Positions 14,923-22,445 of a DNA stretch of 33,572 nt are shown one piece after another (the first letter of the stretch is position 1; every line of letters begins with the position of its first letter). Where the stretch lies: the NCBI GenBank assembly GCA_947482345.1, contig CANKJN010000018.1, forward strand, positions 1 to 33,572, read 5' to 3'. Origin of the DNA: Spartobacteria bacterium. GTDB lineage: Bacteria > Verrucomicrobiota > Verrucomicrobiia > Chthoniobacterales > UBA6821. Under the pieces are notes generated by a model, which had not been told where the DNA came from, did no database searches, and saw only the letters and a program-made list of their open reading frames with translations. The position numbers and the translations under genes were made by a program.

Positions 14923-15267
14923 ATGATGCTGTTGCCTAACTGCGGAGCCGTTGTGACCACGATGCTCGGCTGCCTCGGTCTGCTATTTCCTAGTGCCGTG
15001 AGCCGCGTTCTGGGCATCGAGCCGAATAAGCCGCTGGGCATCTCTGAGTTCCGAGCGACCTACGGCGGATTTTTTCTGTCCCTTGGAATCGGATGCCTTG
15101 TGGCTCAGTCTGTGCCTGTCTTCACGGTTGTTGGAGCGGCTTGGTGCGGGGCTGCTTTGGCTCGGATAGTCTCATTTGCCGTGGATGGCAGCCGGACGAG
15201 GCATAATCTTGCCGGTGTTGGAGTCGAGGCGGGCATTGGCCTGGCAATGCTGGCGGCGCAGCTCTAG
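14923..15267 (+). CDS. small membrane protein, cassette gene (copy 2 of a pair)
   Basis: 114 aa, starting at ATGATG as in copy 1 (13313-13657), with 14 amino-acid differences, mostly in or near the membrane segments. The central FRATYGGFF and FTVVGAAWC stretches are unchanged. Function unknown; DUF4345-like at best. Unlike copy 1, its stop codon is TAG and belongs to the TAGAGC start of a dispersed repeat, and no attC-like site follows. Confidence 0.75.
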   Translation: MMLLPNCGAVVTTMLGCLGLLFPSAVSRVLGIEPNKPLGISEFRATYGGFFLSLGIGCLVAQSVPVFTVVGAAWCGAALARIVSFAVDGSRTRHNLAGVGVEAGIGLAMLAAQL

Positions 15268-15600
15268 AGCATCATCTCGTCCGTCGATCAATAAAAGGAC
15301 TCGCGCAGAGCAAGGATTAGGCACAGGGATGAAGGGGATGAAGGGGATGTTTACAAGCGAGTCCTTGGTTCCAAGGACGACCCGAAGCTGAGTTCAGATT
15401 GTCCGATCCAACAGGCATGGGCTTTGCAACGCAAAGCCGGTTTTCTCTGGGATCATCTTTGCAAGCTCACTTGCAAAAGTAAGACCAAGGCCAACCCTGC
15501 CGAAGTTTTGCCTGGCAGCAACTTCTGCCATGCCTTTCTTACAATCCCTTTAATCCCCTTGGCTGGTCCGGCCGTTGCTCCGCATCCGTTACGGATCCCT
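15265..15600. repeat. dispersed TAGAGC-bounded repeat element, copy 2
   Basis: It begins TAGAGCATCATCT at the stop of the second cassette membrane protein. CCGTCGAT.AA.AAAAGGACTCG.GCAGAG matches copy 3 at about 17721-17752. A run of GGGATGAAG units (15328-15350) faces CCTTTAATCCCCTT (15547-15560) in opposite orientation. The end piece around 15568-15594 matches copy 1 at 5662-5687. The right end lies inside the 3' part of the PAP2 gene; no terminal GCTCTA was found. Confidence 0.5.
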
Positions 15601-16264
15601 GTAAGAACTTCCATGCACCCCTATCCCCGAAATCAACCCGGCCTCGTCGACCGAGGAATTCCCAGACGAGCCAAGCGATGGCAAGCGAGAGCACCGAGGC
15701 TGTGATGACGTCGGAGGGATGGTGTGCGCCCAGCAGGATGCGGGCCAGGGCGATCGATCCCGCCGTAACCATGGCGGCGACTCCCCAGGCGGGTGCTGCA
15801 AAAAGGATCACGCCCGCGAATCCCACCGCAGTGGCGGTGTGACCCGAGGGGAAGCTGTTGAAGTCGGCCGCGCCGATCAGCCACTTGCCGTCGTGGCGCG
15901 GTCCATACCAGCCCTGCTCGGCTTCCGCCCGCGGACGGGTCCGTCCGGTGGTAAGGCGCGAGGCATTGACCGCCATGCCGGCGAGCGTCGAGGCGATCAT
16001 TGCGGAAAGCAGGATGCGCTGCCACCGAACATTGCGCAGCTTACGCGCAATCAGAAATCCGGCCCCTCCGAGCAGCATCAGCTCCGGCCAGTCGCCGTAG
16101 CGGCTGAGCAGGGCAACGCCCGGAAGGCGGCTCCAGTGTCCGCCGTTCCATTCTAGAACGAGGCGCTCCACCGTCGCATCCAGCAGGAAAGAAGCCGTGA
16201 TGGCGCAGGCCGCCAGCAAGATGAGTAGAACACCGGGCCCAAGGAAGCGTCGGAAAGAAGACAT
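15539..16264 (-). CDS. PAP2-family membrane phosphatase
   Basis: 241 aa, ATG start, with about five membrane segments. The three phosphatase motifs are RLTTGRTRP (103-111), PSGH (139-142) and RILLGAHHPSD (175-185), so the Arg-His-His-Asp catalytic set is complete. The family removes phosphate from lipid phosphates such as phosphatidic acid, undecaprenyl pyrophosphate or lipid A; the substrate is not clear. The last ~20 residues are encoded by dispersed-repeat sequence (15539-15600), so the original C-terminus was probably replaced. The leader carries four GGCTGAA units in reverse. Confidence 0.9.
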   Translation of the reverse strand: MSSFRRFLGPGVLLILLAACAITASFLLDATVERLVLEWNGGHWSRLPGVALLSRYGDWPELMLLGGAGFLIARKLRNVRWQRILLSAMIASTLAGMAVNASRLTTGRTRPRAEAEQGWYGPRHDGKWLIGAADFNSFPSGHTATAVGFAGVILFAAPAWGVAAMVTAGSIALARILLGAHHPSDVITASVLSLAIAWLVWEFLGRRGRVDFGDRGAWKFLQGSVTDAEQRPDQPRGLKGL

Positions 16265-16654
16265 TCGAAAAGGCTGAAGGCTGAAGGCTGAAGGCTGAAG
16301 AAAAAAAGGATCCAGCCGACAAACATTGAACCCAGATTTCGCAATGGAAGCACACCAACAGATCTGGACCGTTCACCAAGGTGGTAGGCGATCAGGTTAA
16401 AAAAGGTGAAGCGTTAGAAAGTTAAAAAGATGCATTCCAAGACTGCGCAATCATAACCCCAAGAGGCAGATCATCGCGGGGACAACGTTTCGTGATTCAC
16501 GCAATCCCCTTCAGTGCACATTGTAACTCTTCAACGTTCTAACCATTTTAACTCCCTGATCTACCCGTTACTCCGTCCCTAATCCACTTTTTGGGTTGAA
16601 CACCGCATTCATTCTTAGTCTTGCCCCATTGTGATTTGCAGGCACGTTGTTGGA
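16265..16654. repeat. 390-bp divergent intergenic region with tandem 7-mer repeats
   Basis: Four perfect tandem copies of GGCTGAA (16272-16299) lie just upstream of the PAP2 start and read CTTCAGCC in its sense direction. Further on, a degenerate inverted pair is seen: GGTTAAAAAAGGTGAAGCG at 16394-16412 and its neighbours, against CAACGTTCTAACCATTTTAA at 16527-16546. The region must hold promoters for two divergent genes; no convincing promoter boxes were found and no gene is evident. Confidence 0.6.
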
Positions 16655-17545
16655 ATGTCCCGGATGACAAAACTCCTTTTCCCCTGTCTTTGCGTCGCAA
16701 CCCTTCTTCTCACCGGTTGCGCCCTCGACGAACCCACGGCTCCGCAGCGGCCCACGGCTTCCACCACGACGGTCACCGAGGTGGCGCCTCAGGCACCCCG
16801 CTCGATCTGGCCTTCGGACGCGCCTCCCATTCTCGCCGCTTCGGCCATCCTGATCGACGCACGCACCGGCCGGACTCTCTACCAGAAAAACGCCGACCAA
16901 CCGCGTCAGGTGGCAAGCACCCAGAAGCTGCTCACCGCGCTGATCGTGGCCGAGCAGGATCCTCTCGATGAACAGGTGTCCATCGCCCGTGAGGACACGG
17001 TGGTGGAGCCGACCAAGCTCGGGCTCCGCATCGGCGAGAGCTATTCACGACGCCAACTCATGAGGGCGATGATGGTGAAGAGTGCGAACGACTGCGCCGC
17101 AGCGCTCGCCCGTTCCCATTCCGGAAGCACCGGTGCATTCGCTGTGGAGATGGACAGGCTGGCATCGCGATGCGGGGCGAACTCCTCCCACTTTGTGAAC
17201 CCGCACGGGTTGCCCGCCCGGCAGTACTCCACCGCGCGCGACATGGCCCGTGTCGCCTTCCGCGCCTACCGCAATCCCGATCTCCGCGAGGCGATGGCGA
17301 TGCGTTCCTACTGCTTCCACTACGCCAACGGAAAACTCTGTTTCCTCGATCCCACCAACCGTCTACTCCTGCGCTCCCCGTTCTTTAACGGAATGAAGAC
17401 CGGTTACACCGAATCGGCCGGGAAGTGCCTGATCAGCAGCTACAGCAAGGGAGGCCGGGAATTGATCCTCGTCCAGTTGGGAAGCCATGCGCCGAGGATC
17501 TTCGACGACGCCCAGCGGATGGTCGCTTGGGCGGAGGGACGCTGA
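16655..17545 (+). CDS. lipoprotein D-alanyl-D-alanine carboxypeptidase (peptidase S11 family)
   Basis: 296 aa from the ATG at 16655; 16631 or 16664 are alternatives. The N-terminus KLLFPCLCVATLLLTGC has a lipobox ending at Cys22, so it is a lipid-anchored periplasmic protein. Motifs STQK (88-91, Ser88), SAN (143-145) and KTG (248-250, GMKTGYTESAGK) are complete. It should trim peptidoglycan stem peptides. It is a second, more divergent S11 enzyme beside 9400-10317, which is exported but not lipidated. The ~35-residue Pro/Thr-rich linker after the Cys would hold the enzyme off the membrane. Confidence 0.9.
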   Translation: MSRMTKLLFPCLCVATLLLTGCALDEPTAPQRPTASTTTVTEVAPQAPRSIWPSDAPPILAASAILIDARTGRTLYQKNADQPRQVASTQKLLTALIVAEQDPLDEQVSIAREDTVVEPTKLGLRIGESYSRRQLMRAMMVKSANDCAAALARSHSGSTGAFAVEMDRLASRCGANSSHFVNPHGLPARQYSTARDMARVAFRAYRNPDLREAMAMRSYCFHYANGKLCFLDPTNRLLLRSPFFNGMKTGYTESAGKCLISSYSKGGRELILVQLGSHAPRIFDDAQRMVAWAEGR

Positions 17546-17548
17546 AGC

Positions 17549-17675
17549 AGGCTGTTAGGCTGAAGGCTGAAGACTGTTAGCAAGTAATCCCGACCCTATC
17601 TTCTCCTCAGCTCAGCGCCCCTGCGCCCCTGCGGGAGAATCTCCCTTCCCCCGTAAGCATCAAGTCGACGGTTTT
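17549..17675. repeat. GGCTGAAG motif and low-complexity sequence downstream of the S11 gene
   Basis: GGCTGTTAGGCTGAAGGCTGAAG starts 4 bp past the stop at about 17549-17572, followed by ACTGTTAG. The same text in reverse (CTTCAGCCTTCAGCC) is found upstream of other genes. Further on CAGCGCCCCTGCGCCCCTGCG (17612-17632) is another small tandem. With the element at 17676-17985 this fills the 454-bp gap; no gene seen. Confidence 0.5.
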
Positions 17676-17985
17676 TAGAGCCTCATCTAGTTAATCTGTC
17701 GTTGCTTGGGCGATCATCTTGACCGTCGATAAACAAAAGGACTCGTGCAGAGACGCAGAGACGCAGAGGAAAAGACAAAGGATTGGGTCCGGAGAAGATG
17801 GTCAGCGTTACTGCCATCAAATCGGAGAATCATTTGACCGATTAACAATGGGGTCTGACGACTCTTTTCAAGGGAGATGTCTTCTAAAGACACATTGCCA
17901 TTATTCATAAAAACTCTGCGTCTCTGCGTCTCTGCGCGAGATTTCTTGCCTTGTAAATGCGTCCAATAAAACCGAAACCGCTCTA
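17676..17985. repeat. dispersed TAGAGC/GCTCTA-bounded repeat element, copy 3
   Basis: It is bounded by TAGAGC (17676-17681) and GCTCTA (17980-17985). A 27-base arm at 17742-17768 (CTCGTGCAGAGACGCAGAG plus one more ACGCAGAG unit) is the reverse complement of 17914-17940 at 26 of 27 positions. The middle 145 bp is less GC-rich and has no convincing gene. It is the most complete of the three copies and has a MITE-like layout, but no target duplication is evident. Confidence 0.65.
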
Positions 17986-17999
17986 GCTCCCAGCTCCCA

Positions 18000-18566
18000 T
18001 CAACCTTTCCACTTGATGCTGCATCCTAGTGCCGGAGGCCACGGTGCGGCCGGCGACTTGCCTTCCGCGACTGCTTCGAGCGCGGCATGGAGATCATTGC
18101 CGGTGAGGGGCTTTCCGTTTTTCGGGCTGCTCTCGTCAAGCCGTCCGCGGTAAGCGAGGCGGCGATCCGCATCGAAGAGGAAGAAATCGGGCGTGCAAGC
18201 GGCCGTGTAAGCCCTTGCCGTCTCCTGAGTGGCGTCAAAGAGGACAGGGAATGGAAGGTCGGTTTCGAGGACCATCTCGCGAAGTTTCTCCGGCGCATCA
18301 TCGGGATAGGCGACGGGGTCGTTGGCGCTGATGCCGACCGTCGAGATGCCCTCGGGGAAGAATTCCAGGGCCAGCTCGGCCACCTTGCCGCGCACATGGA
18401 CGACATAGGGGCAGTGGGCACAGAGGAAGACGACGAGCGTCCCCTTGGGGCCGGCCAGATCCCCGAGGGAGCGCTGGTTCCCGGTGACGACATCGGTCAG
18501 GGTGAAGTCGGGGGCGGAGGCGCCGGCGGGCAGGAGGTCGTTGAAGTCGGAGGAGAGAGTGGCCAT
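18000..18566 (-). CDS. thioredoxin-like (AhpC/TSA-type redoxin) protein
   Basis: 188 aa from the ATG at 18566. A TTG start at 18602 would add a short hydrophobic stretch (PAVLILLTMSVMA) that could be a signal peptide, so cytoplasmic versus exported is open. It has the redoxin opening GASAPDFTLTDVVTGNQRSLGDL, a CxxC-type active site LCAHCPYVVHVRGK, and TPDFFLFDADRRLAYRGRLDE with the cis-Pro. The C-terminal LGCSIKWKG is typical of a widespread thioredoxin-like family of about 190 aa. It probably reduces or oxidises protein thiols or peroxides. It is divergent from kdsA, with about 99 bp between starts. Confidence 0.85.
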   Translation of the reverse strand: MATLSSDFNDLLPAGASAPDFTLTDVVTGNQRSLGDLAGPKGTLVVFLCAHCPYVVHVRGKVAELALEFFPEGISTVGISANDPVAYPDDAPEKLREMVLETDLPFPVLFDATQETARAYTAACTPDFFLFDADRRLAYRGRLDESSPKNGKPLTGNDLHAALEAVAEGKSPAAPWPPALGCSIKWKG

Positions 18567-18665
18567 GACACTCATGGTGAGCAGGATCAGAACGGCCGGC
18601 AAGCAGGAGCAACCGGAACAATCCTCGTGACCGGAGGGGTCGGCGGCGGCTAAGATCGTTTTTCA

Positions 18666-19538
18666 ATGCCTCCGCAGAAAACCATCCCGAAATCTCCAGC
18701 CCCCGCAGCGATCAAGATCGGCTCCGGAAAGAGCTCCGTAAGCCTTGGGGGTAAGGAGCCGCTTTTCATTCTCGGTCCCTGCGTGATCGAGGGGGAGAAG
18801 CCCCTTTTGCGCGCCGCCCGGACGATCAAGTCGATCTGCGACGATCTGGGTGTGAAGTTTGTCTTCAAGGCCTCCTACGACAAGGCCAACCGCACATCCG
18901 GTTCCTCCTACCGCGGCGTCGGGGTGCTCGACGGTTGCCGGATGCTTGCCGAGGCGGGAGATGCGATCGGCGCCCCGGTCACGACCGACATCCACACACC
19001 CGAGGAAGCGGAGATCGCCGCCGACTTCATCGACCTGTTACAGATCCCCGCCTTCCTCTGCCGCCAGACCGATCTGATCGAGGCCGCTGCGAAGGCGGCA
19101 GCCTCCGCCGGACGAGCGGTCAACGTCAAGAAGGGGCAGTTCCTCGCCCCGTGGGACATCGCCCCGATCGCGGGCAAGCTGAAGGCGGCGGGTTGCAGGC
19201 AGTTCTGCTTCACCGAGCGCGGAACCACCTTCGGCTACAACAACCTGGTGGCCGACATGCGCTCCCTCTACTGGATGAGGGAGCAGGGATTCCCCGTGAT
19301 CTTCGACGCCACCCATTCCGTGCAGCGTCCCGGCGGGGGTGGCGGACACACCACCGGGGACGGCTATCTCGCACCCGTGCTCGCGCGCGCCGCCATGGCG
19401 GCCGGCGTGGACGGGGTCTTCCTTGAGACCCATGAGAATCCCGCCAAGGCACCCTCGGACGGCCCGAACCAGATTCCCCACAAGGGCCTGCCCTCCCTCC
19501 TCAAGTCCCTTCTTGCGATCCGCCGTGCGCTTGCCTGA
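18666..19538 (+). CDS. kdsA: 3-deoxy-8-phosphooctulonate (Kdo-8-P) synthase, metal-type
   Basis: 290 aa, ATG start, with a ~25-residue polar N-terminal extension. It condenses PEP and arabinose 5-phosphate to Kdo-8-P for lipid A-core. ILGPCVIEGE carries Cys39 where non-metal enzymes have Asn; His in DATHSVQ, Glu in FLETHENP and Asp in APSDGPN complete the C-H-E-D metal set. KASYDKANRTS and GQFLAPWD are the substrate loops. It leads a kdsA-lptC-lptA-lptB-hprK-ptsH run; the lptC start lies inside its last codons. Confidence 0.95.
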   Translation: MPPQKTIPKSPAPAAIKIGSGKSSVSLGGKEPLFILGPCVIEGEKPLLRAARTIKSICDDLGVKFVFKASYDKANRTSGSSYRGVGVLDGCRMLAEAGDAIGAPVTTDIHTPEEAEIAADFIDLLQIPAFLCRQTDLIEAAAKAAASAGRAVNVKKGQFLAPWDIAPIAGKLKAAGCRQFCFTERGTTFGYNNLVADMRSLYWMREQGFPVIFDATHSVQRPGGGGGHTTGDGYLAPVLARAAMAAGVDGVFLETHENPAKAPSDGPNQIPHKGLPSLLKSLLAIRRALA

Positions 19539-20055
19539 TCCGAATCTCCGTCTCCTGATCCTGATCGCCGCGTTCTTCTGCGCGGCGATGCCCCTCCGTG
19601 CGGCCGAGACCCCGGCAGTGAAGTCGGCGCCGGCGAACTCCGCTCCGTCCCCTTCCCGCGCTACCCCCACCAATGCAGGCGCGATGGACGTCCCTGTCCC
19701 CGTGGGCGAACCGGTCAAGGGGATCAAGATCCCACAGTATGACGAGCAGGGGAAGCTGACCATGAACCTGACCGCGGAGACCGCGCTGAAACTTGATGAG
19801 AAGAAGGTCGAGTTCAACAACCTCAGGATCCAGTTTGCCGACAAGGAGGAGAAGGAGATCATCGTCGAGATCCCGCACAGCATCCTCGATCTCGATAGCA
19901 GGCTCCTCGTGGCCGACACCAGGACCGTGATACGGCGTGAGGATTTTGACATCGCCGGTGACAAGGCCGAGTTTGACACCGTCGCACGAACCGGCACATT
20001 CAAGGGGCCGGTTCGCGCCTCGTTCCGCAACGGAGCACCGACCGACCAGCCATGA
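19525..20055 (+). CDS. lptC: LptC-like LPS-export protein
   Basis: 176 aa from a GTG that overlaps the kdsA end by 14 bp; this start gives a clean signal or anchor segment (LRLLILIAAFFCAAMPLRAA). A TTG two codons on is possible. After a Pro/Ala-rich linker comes KIPQYDEQGKLTMNLTAETALKLDEKKVEFNNLRIQF and later DIAGDKAEFDTVARTGTFKGPVRASF, the repeated beta-strands of the LptC/OstA jelly roll. LptC passes LPS from the inner-membrane LptBFG complex to LptA. The sequence is divergent; the call is helped by lptA and lptB directly after it (4-bp overlap). Confidence 0.8.
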   Translation: MRLPDPNLRLLILIAAFFCAAMPLRAAETPAVKSAPANSAPSPSRATPTNAGAMDVPVPVGEPVKGIKIPQYDEQGKLTMNLTAETALKLDEKKVEFNNLRIQFADKEEKEIIVEIPHSILDLDSRLLVADTRTVIRREDFDIAGDKAEFDTVARTGTFKGPVRASFRNGAPTDQP

Positions 20056-20675
20056 CCATGCGCACTTATCCCGCCTCCCGCTCCCTGATCCCGCTGATCG
20101 CCCTGGCCGTCCTGGGCCACTTGGCTTCGCCGGGCCCGATCGGCGCGCAGGGATTCGGACCCTTGGCCGAGCCGATCCCGCAACCGGGCGGCGGCGCGGG
20201 CCCCTTTGCGACCGTCGGTAATCAGGATCGTCCCCGGGGAGGGCGCACCGTGATCGAGAGCGATGATGGGGCAACCTTCGACAATGTCACCAGCTCCGCC
20301 GATTTCATCGGCCATGTCGTTGTCCGCGACCCGCAGTTCGACCTGACCTGCGAACGTCTCCACGTCGTCCTGCGCCCCGACCGTAAGGGACTCCAGAAGG
20401 TCGTCGCCTCGGGCAGCGTGGTCATCGTGCAGGAAAAGCGGAACGACCGCGGCGATCTCGTGAAGTCGGTCGGCAAGTGCGGCAAGGCCACCTACGACAC
20501 CGCTTCCGGCGACGTGACCCTCGAGGAATGGCCCCAGGTCCAGCAGGGGATCAACAATCAGGTGGCCACCCAGCAGAACACCGTCATGATCCTCAATGCC
20601 AAGGGGCGCTCGCGCACCATCGGACCCAGCCGCACCATGATCGTCGATCAGGGCGAGAAAGCCGTCACTCCCTGA
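20052..20675 (+). CDS. lptA: LptA/OstA-like periplasmic LPS-bridge protein
   Basis: 207 aa, ATG overlapping the lptC stop (ATGA). N-terminal signal peptide (LIPLIALAVLGHLASPGPIGAQ). The OstA-type beta repeat starts at about residue 70: TVIESDDGATFDNVTSSADFIGHVVVRDPQFDLTCERLHVVL, then KGLQKVVASGSVVIVQE and GKATYDTASGDVTLEEWPQV. These match the order D..x..FxGNVxVxxxxxxLxAxxLxV..(G)..A.GxVxI seen in LptA. It forms the periplasmic bridge for LPS to the outer membrane. Confidence 0.85.
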   Translation: MTMRTYPASRSLIPLIALAVLGHLASPGPIGAQGFGPLAEPIPQPGGGAGPFATVGNQDRPRGGRTVIESDDGATFDNVTSSADFIGHVVVRDPQFDLTCERLHVVLRPDRKGLQKVVASGSVVIVQEKRNDRGDLVKSVGKCGKATYDTASGDVTLEEWPQVQQGINNQVATQQNTVMILNAKGRSRTIGPSRTMIVDQGEKAVTP

Positions 20676-20693
20676 TCCCCGGATCATTTCCCC

Positions 20694-21449
20694 ATGTCCT
20701 CCACATCATCCTCTTCCAACCAAGACGAACCGATCCTGCGCACCGAGGGCCTCGTGAAGGTCTACAACGGCCGCTCCGTCGTCAACGGCGTCGACATCCA
20801 TGTCCGCGCGGGCGAGATCGTAGGCCTTCTCGGCCCCAATGGCGCAGGAAAGACCACCACCTTCTACATGATCGTGGGCCTGGTCCGTCCCGACGGAGGC
20901 CGCACCTTCTTCCGGGGGCACGATGTGACCCATGAGCCGATGTACAAGAGGGCCCGCCTCGGCATGGGGTATCTCCCCCAGGAGGAGTCGATCTTCCGGA
21001 AGCTCACGGTCCGGCAGAACATCATGGCGATCCTCGAGACCACGGAGCTTTCCAAAAAGGAGCGCGAGATGCGCTGTGACGAGCTCCTGGAGCGCTTCGG
21101 CATCACCCACATTGCCAAGAACGAGGCGCTCACGCTCTCCGGCGGCGAGAAGCGCCGGCTCACGATCGCCCGGTCGCTCGTCACCAATCCGAAGCTGCTC
21201 ATGCTCGACGAGCCGTTCAGCGGCGTCGACCCGATCGCCGTCTACGACGTCCAGCAGATCGTCTCCGACCTCCGCGACATGGGGTTGGCCATCCTGATCA
21301 CCGACCACAACGTCCGCGAGACCCTCGCGATCACCGACCGGGCCTACCTGATCTTCGAGGGAAGGGTGGAGAGCCAGGGTGACAAGGACTTCCTGCTTCA
21401 CGACCCGATCAGCCGCAAACTCTATCTCGGCGAATCCTTCGCCATGTAG
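20694..21449 (+). CDS. lptB: LPS export ABC transporter ATP-binding protein
   Basis: 251 aa, ATG start, 18 bp after lptA. Walker A GPNGAGKT (48-55), signature LSGGEKRR (148-155) and Walker B LLMLDEPFSGVDP (168-180), then the H-loop ITDHNVRETL. The GYLPQEESIFRKLTVRQNI Q-loop is LptB-specific. It powers LPS extraction with LptF and LptG, which are not in the window. Confidence 0.96.
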   Translation: MSSTSSSSNQDEPILRTEGLVKVYNGRSVVNGVDIHVRAGEIVGLLGPNGAGKTTTFYMIVGLVRPDGGRTFFRGHDVTHEPMYKRARLGMGYLPQEESIFRKLTVRQNIMAILETTELSKKEREMRCDELLERFGITHIAKNEALTLSGGEKRRLTIARSLVTNPKLLMLDEPFSGVDPIAVYDVQQIVSDLRDMGLAILITDHNVRETLAITDRAYLIFEGRVESQGDKDFLLHDPISRKLYLGESFAM

Positions 21450-21451
21450 CC

Positions 21452-22426
21452 ATGCCACGCGCCGGAGCCACCTCCTCATCCAAAGCCAAGGCCTCCCCGC
21501 CCACCGTCGGGAAATTCTTCGCCGATCACGGGCCCGCGCTCGGTCTGGAGCTCATGGGTGACTCCGCCGGGATGGAGCGGCTCATCCCCGAGCCGACCAT
21601 TAACCGGCCCGGCCTCGCCCTCGCCGGCTTCTTCCGCTACTTCGCGGCCAAGCGCATCCAGGTCGTCGGCCATGCCGAACTGAGCTACCTGAAGAGCCTC
21701 GCGGCCGCCGAGCGAGCGGAGCGCATCGGGGCCCTCTTCGCCCAGCGTATCCCCTGCCTCGTCGTGGCCCGCGGACTCCCTCTTCCATCGGGTCTGCTCG
21801 ATCTGGCGGCCAAGGCCTCCACGCCCATCTTCCGCACGCCGCTCGTGACGATGAAGTTCATCAACGCGGCCACGATCGCACTGGAGGACGACTTCGCTCC
21901 CGTCGCCTCGGAGCACGGCAGCATGGTCGACATCATGGGGATCGGCGTCCTCATCCGCGGCAGCAGCGGGATCGGCAAGAGCGAGTGCGTGCTCGGTCTC
22001 ATCGAGCGCGGCTACAGCCTGGTCAGCGACGACATCACCCGCTTCCGCAACCTGGAGGGGCGCGAACTCATCGGCACCAGCAAGGAACTCACCCGGTTCC
22101 ACATGGAGGTGCGCGGCATCGGCATCATCAACGTCGCTGCCGTCTTTGGCGCGGGTTCCGTTCGTCCCGAGAAGCAGCTCGACCTGGTCGTCACGCTAAA
22201 GGACTGGCACGAAGTGCCCGACATCGATAGGTTGGGACTCGACCGTGATTCCTACGATATCCTCGGCATCCCGATACCCCATGTCACCATCCCTGTCAGA
22301 ACCGGCCGCGATCTCGCCCGACTGGTCGAGGTGGCCGCGCTTGACCAGAAACTCAAGTCCATGGGCCATGACACCGCCCGTGAATTCAACGAACGCCTCC
22401 TCAGGGCGATGAAACCCACCCCTTGA
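21452..22426 (+). CDS. hprK: HPr kinase/phosphorylase
   Basis: 324 aa, ATG start 2 bp after lptB. It phosphorylates and dephosphorylates a serine in HPr. The catalytic region is SEHGSMVDIMGIGVLIRGSSGIGKSECVLGLIERGYSLVSDD, with the P-loop GSSGIGKS and the family His and Asp pair. The HPrK signature is EVRGIGIINVAAVFG. The C-terminal IPVRTGRDLARLVEVAALDQKLKSMGHDTAREFNERL is normal. The N-terminal domain (1-~140) is a typical poorly conserved one. In Gram-negatives this gene commonly sits near lpt and ptsH genes, as here. Confidence 0.95.
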   Translation: MPRAGATSSSKAKASPPTVGKFFADHGPALGLELMGDSAGMERLIPEPTINRPGLALAGFFRYFAAKRIQVVGHAELSYLKSLAAAERAERIGALFAQRIPCLVVARGLPLPSGLLDLAAKASTPIFRTPLVTMKFINAATIALEDDFAPVASEHGSMVDIMGIGVLIRGSSGIGKSECVLGLIERGYSLVSDDITRFRNLEGRELIGTSKELTRFHMEVRGIGIINVAAVFGAGSVRPEKQLDLVVTLKDWHEVPDIDRLGLDRDSYDILGIPIPHVTIPVRTGRDLARLVEVAALDQKLKSMGHDTAREFNERLLRAMKPTP

Positions 22427-22445
22427 CGCCAGAAGCCACCGATTC

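Noticed and set aside
16272-16300. CRISPR-like array
   Set aside because: The units are directly adjacent 7-mers without spacers.
19038-20687. Long minus-strand open frame (549 codons) across kdsA-lptC-lptA
   Set aside because: It is antisense to three well-supported genes, has no recognisable domain and is explained by high GC content.
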